From Acidimicrobiaceae bacterium (GTDB lineage Bacteria; Actinomycetota; Acidimicrobiia; Acidimicrobiales; RAAP-2): a stretch of DNA of 35,084 nt. The notes below the pieces were generated by a model. It saw only the letters and a program-made list of their open reading frames with translations, did no database searches and was not told the origin of the DNA. The position numbers and the translations under genes were made by a program. This document shows positions 33,404 to 35,084 of this stretch, in pieces. The stretch covers positions 17,380-52,463 of the forward strand of contig PLNQ01000082.1 in NCBI GenBank assembly GCA_003141815.1, given 5' to 3'. Positions within the stretch are counted from its first letter, which is position 1. Every line of letters starts with the position of its first letter.

Positions 33404-34414
33404 ATGACGGTGCGAGTAGCGATTAACGGCTTCGGACGAACTGGACGGTCTTTTCTCCGCGCAGCGATTGCCCTTCACCCAGAAATCGAGGTGGTGGCGA
33501 TTAACGACCTCGGCGCCCCGGACGCCCTCGCGCGTCTCTTTGCCCGTGACTCAGTGCACGGACCTTTCCCAGAACCGGTACACGTCGAAGGAGAAACGAT
33601 GTTCGTCGGGGATCGTCACATCCGAGTTCTCGCCACGCCCAGTGCGAAGGAGCTGCCGTGGAAAGATCTCGGGATCGACGTCGTCGCTGAATCGACGGGC
33701 AGATACACCAAGCGTGAAAAGGCCGCCGAGCATCTCGAAGCTGGCGCGAAGCGCGTCGTCATCTCCGCGCCCGCGCAAAATCCCGATGCGACCTTTGTGA
33801 TTGGGGTCAACGAAGATCAGTTCGATCCCGCGCGACATTTCATCATCTCGAACGCGTCGTGCACGACAAACTGCTTCGTGCCCATGGTGAAGGTGCTGGA
33901 CGACGCCTTTGGCGTCGACGCCGGTCTCATGACCACGGTGCACGCCTACACCAATGATCAAAATCTCCTCGACCTCGCGCACAAGGACCTTCGTCGCGCG
34001 CGTGCGGCCGCCATCAACATCGTTCCGTCCTCCACCGGCGCCGCGCGAGCGACGAGTCTCGTGCTTAGTTCCATGAAGGGACGCCTGGACGGCACGTCGC
34101 TGCGGGTGCCGATCCCCGTCGGTAGCATCACCGACTTCACCGCGATCGTGCGTTCGACGACTGTCGAAGAGATCAACGCGGCCTTCAAGGCGGCTGCCGA
34201 GGGACCGTTGAAGGGCATTGTCGTCTACACCGACGAGGCAATCGTCTCGTCGGACATCGTGGGTAGTCCCGCGTCGTGCACGTTCGACTCTTTGATGACC
34301 ATGGTCCAGCCCATCGATGAGGCGAAGTGCTTGGTGAAGGTCTTTGGTTGGTACGACAACGAGTGGGGCTACTCGAACCGTCTGGTCGACCTCGCGCGCC
34401 ACGTCGGCCAGTAG
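33404..34414 (+). CDS. gap: Glyceraldehyde-3-phosphate dehydrogenase, NAD type
   Basis: A 336-residue glycolytic dehydrogenase of normal length. MTVRVAINGFGRTGRSFLRAA is the NAD-binding start, and VVAINDLGAPDALARLF keeps the Asp that favours NAD over NADP. The catalytic Cys is in SNASCTTNCFVPM and the His in TTVHAYTNDQN. WYDNEWGYSNRLVDLA closes the protein. ATG at 33404 follows GAAGGAG; an upstream frame to 33359 is ignored. A DosR-like box lies 75 nt upstream, and phosphoglycerate kinase begins 4 nt after the stop, so gap-pgk form an operon. Confidence 0.95.
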   Translation: MTVRVAINGFGRTGRSFLRAAIALHPEIEVVAINDLGAPDALARLFARDSVHGPFPEPVHVEGETMFVGDRHIRVLATPSAKELPWKDLGIDVVAESTGRYTKREKAAEHLEAGAKRVVISAPAQNPDATFVIGVNEDQFDPARHFIISNASCTTNCFVPMVKVLDDAFGVDAGLMTTVHAYTNDQNLLDLAHKDLRRARAAAINIVPSSTGAARATSLVLSSMKGRLDGTSLRVPIPVGSITDFTAIVRSTTVEEINAAFKAAAEGPLKGIVVYTDEAIVSSDIVGSPASCTFDSLMTMVQPIDEAKCLVKVFGWYDNEWGYSNRLVDLARHVGQ

Positions 34415-34418
34415 TTCC

Positions 34419-35084
34419 GTGTCCGTAGCGCTGCCGTCGATCGATCGATGGGGGAGCCTCAAGGGTAAGCGGGTCCTCGTGCGCGTCGATTTCAACGCCC
34501 CCGTGGCCGAGGTGGACGGTGTCCTTCGCGTCACCGATGATTTCCGGCTGCGCTCGACGTTGCCGCTCTTTGACGTCTTGCTCGAACGCGGCGCGACCGT
34601 CGTCGCCTGCACGCACTTCGGCCGGCCCAACGGACGCGTCGACGAGCGCTACGACGTGGCGCCACTGCGACGGTGCCTGAATGATCTTCGTCCCGGAGTC
34701 GAGTTAATGCAGAACCTGCGCTTTAACCCCGGTGAAGAGTCGAACGACCCGGATTTCGGCGCGTCGCTCGTCGAAGGCTTCGATTATTACGTCAACGAGG
34801 CCTTCAGTGCCTCGCACCGCGCGCACGCATCAATCATGGTGCCCCCGACGCTGATCCCCAGCGCCGCCGGTTCCAACCTGCAGCGCGAGGTCGCGACGCT
34901 GCTGGCCCTTCTGGAGTCGCCGGCGCGACCGTTCGTGGCCGTCACGGGCGGCGCCAAGGTGAAGGACAAACTCGGCATCATGAAGGTCCTCGCCGAAAAG
35001 GCCGACGTCGTCATCGTCGGCGGGGGCATGGCCTACACGTTCGCTGTCGCCGAGGGTCGCCGCATCGGCTCGTCGCTCTTCGAC
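34419..35084 (+). CDS. pgk: Phosphoglycerate kinase, N-terminal part (cut by window end)
   Basis: The first 222 codons of phosphoglycerate kinase, running off the window without a stop. GTG at 34419 is the likely start, four bases after the GAPDH stop. Motifs are GKRVLVRVDFNAPV, CTHFGRPNGRVDERYDVAPL, LMQNLRFNPGEE, YVNEAFSASHRAHAS, VAVTGGAKVKDKLGIM and VIVGGGMAYTF, all typical of the N-terminal 3-phosphoglycerate-binding domain. Some positions differ from the commonest form (VNEAFSASHRAHAS for VNDAFGTAHRAHAS). It makes ATP in lower glycolysis and is probably cotranscribed with gap from the same box. Confidence 0.93.
   Translation, partial: MSVALPSIDRWGSLKGKRVLVRVDFNAPVAEVDGVLRVTDDFRLRSTLPLFDVLLERGATVVACTHFGRPNGRVDERYDVAPLRRCLNDLRPGVELMQNLRFNPGEESNDPDFGASLVEGFDYYVNEAFSASHRAHASIMVPPTLIPSAAGSNLQREVATLLALLESPARPFVAVTGGAKVKDKLGIMKVLAEKADVVIVGGGMAYTFAVAEGRRIGSSLFD

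Noticed and set aside
33551..34630. Minus-strand open frame of 359 codons
   Set aside because: It is antisense to GAPDH and phosphoglycerate kinase, whose motifs are unmistakable.
1..35084. CRISPR array or transposase
   Set aside because: No regularly spaced direct repeats and no transposase or integrase motifs were found while reading both strands.

Overview
The window looks like a high-GC Actinomycetota chromosome, possibly an Acidimicrobiia-like lineage, though there is no rRNA to fix the taxon. The signs are frequent GTG starts, GTGA/ATGA start-stop overlaps, a group III phosphofructokinase, a group 3b [NiFe] hydrogenase and promoter boxes resembling the mycobacterial DosR/DevR site.

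Left edge (1-2.6 kb): sparse accessory DNA. It holds a small ParB-like protein, the 3' half of a tRNA (probably tRNA-Lys) left as a probable integration scar, and a HepT/MntA-type toxin-antitoxin pair. The antitoxin is fused to an Xre-type HTH, and a perfect palindrome lies at its start.

Middle (3-14 kb): stress and storage-sugar genes. These are a possible SRPBCC protein, a HAD-GH65 disaccharide phosphorylase followed by a universal stress protein, a GT4 glycosyltransferase, Hsp20 followed by a debranching-enzyme-like glycosidase, a short eRF1-like (Balon/Rv2629-related) protein and a nitroreductase.

Energy block (14.4-30.8 kb): the plus-strand operon porG-porA-porB plus a GltD-ferredoxin fusion makes a pyruvate:ferredoxin oxidoreductase with a built-in route to NAD(P)H, followed by a pyruvate-kinase-like gene. 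Convergent to it is a ten-gene minus-strand operon: GNAT-ADP-forming acyl-CoA synthetase, Fe-S subunit, lone cNMP-binding domain, FAD/[2Fe-2S] subunit, hydrogenase small and large subunits, maturation protease, HypC, EamA permease and a DUF6390-like protein. Right end (31-35 kb): 6-phosphofructokinase, a PfkB kinase, GAPDH and the start of phosphoglycerate kinase.

The main observation is that nine sites of the form GGGAC-N4-GKCCC occur, and most lie 72-102 nt before the start codons of these genes. They resemble the DosR dormancy box. Many products match DosR-regulon members of mycobacteria (Hsp20, nitroreductase, Usp, PfkB, OtsB1/Rv2006-like, Rv2629-like, group 3b hydrogenase). The window therefore reads as a hypoxia-induced fermentation island: storage sugar to glucose phosphates, lower glycolysis, pyruvate to acetyl-CoA and reduced ferredoxin, acetyl-CoA to acetate plus ATP, and excess NAD(P)H released as H2. 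Regulation and flux direction are inferred; gene identities are mostly strong.
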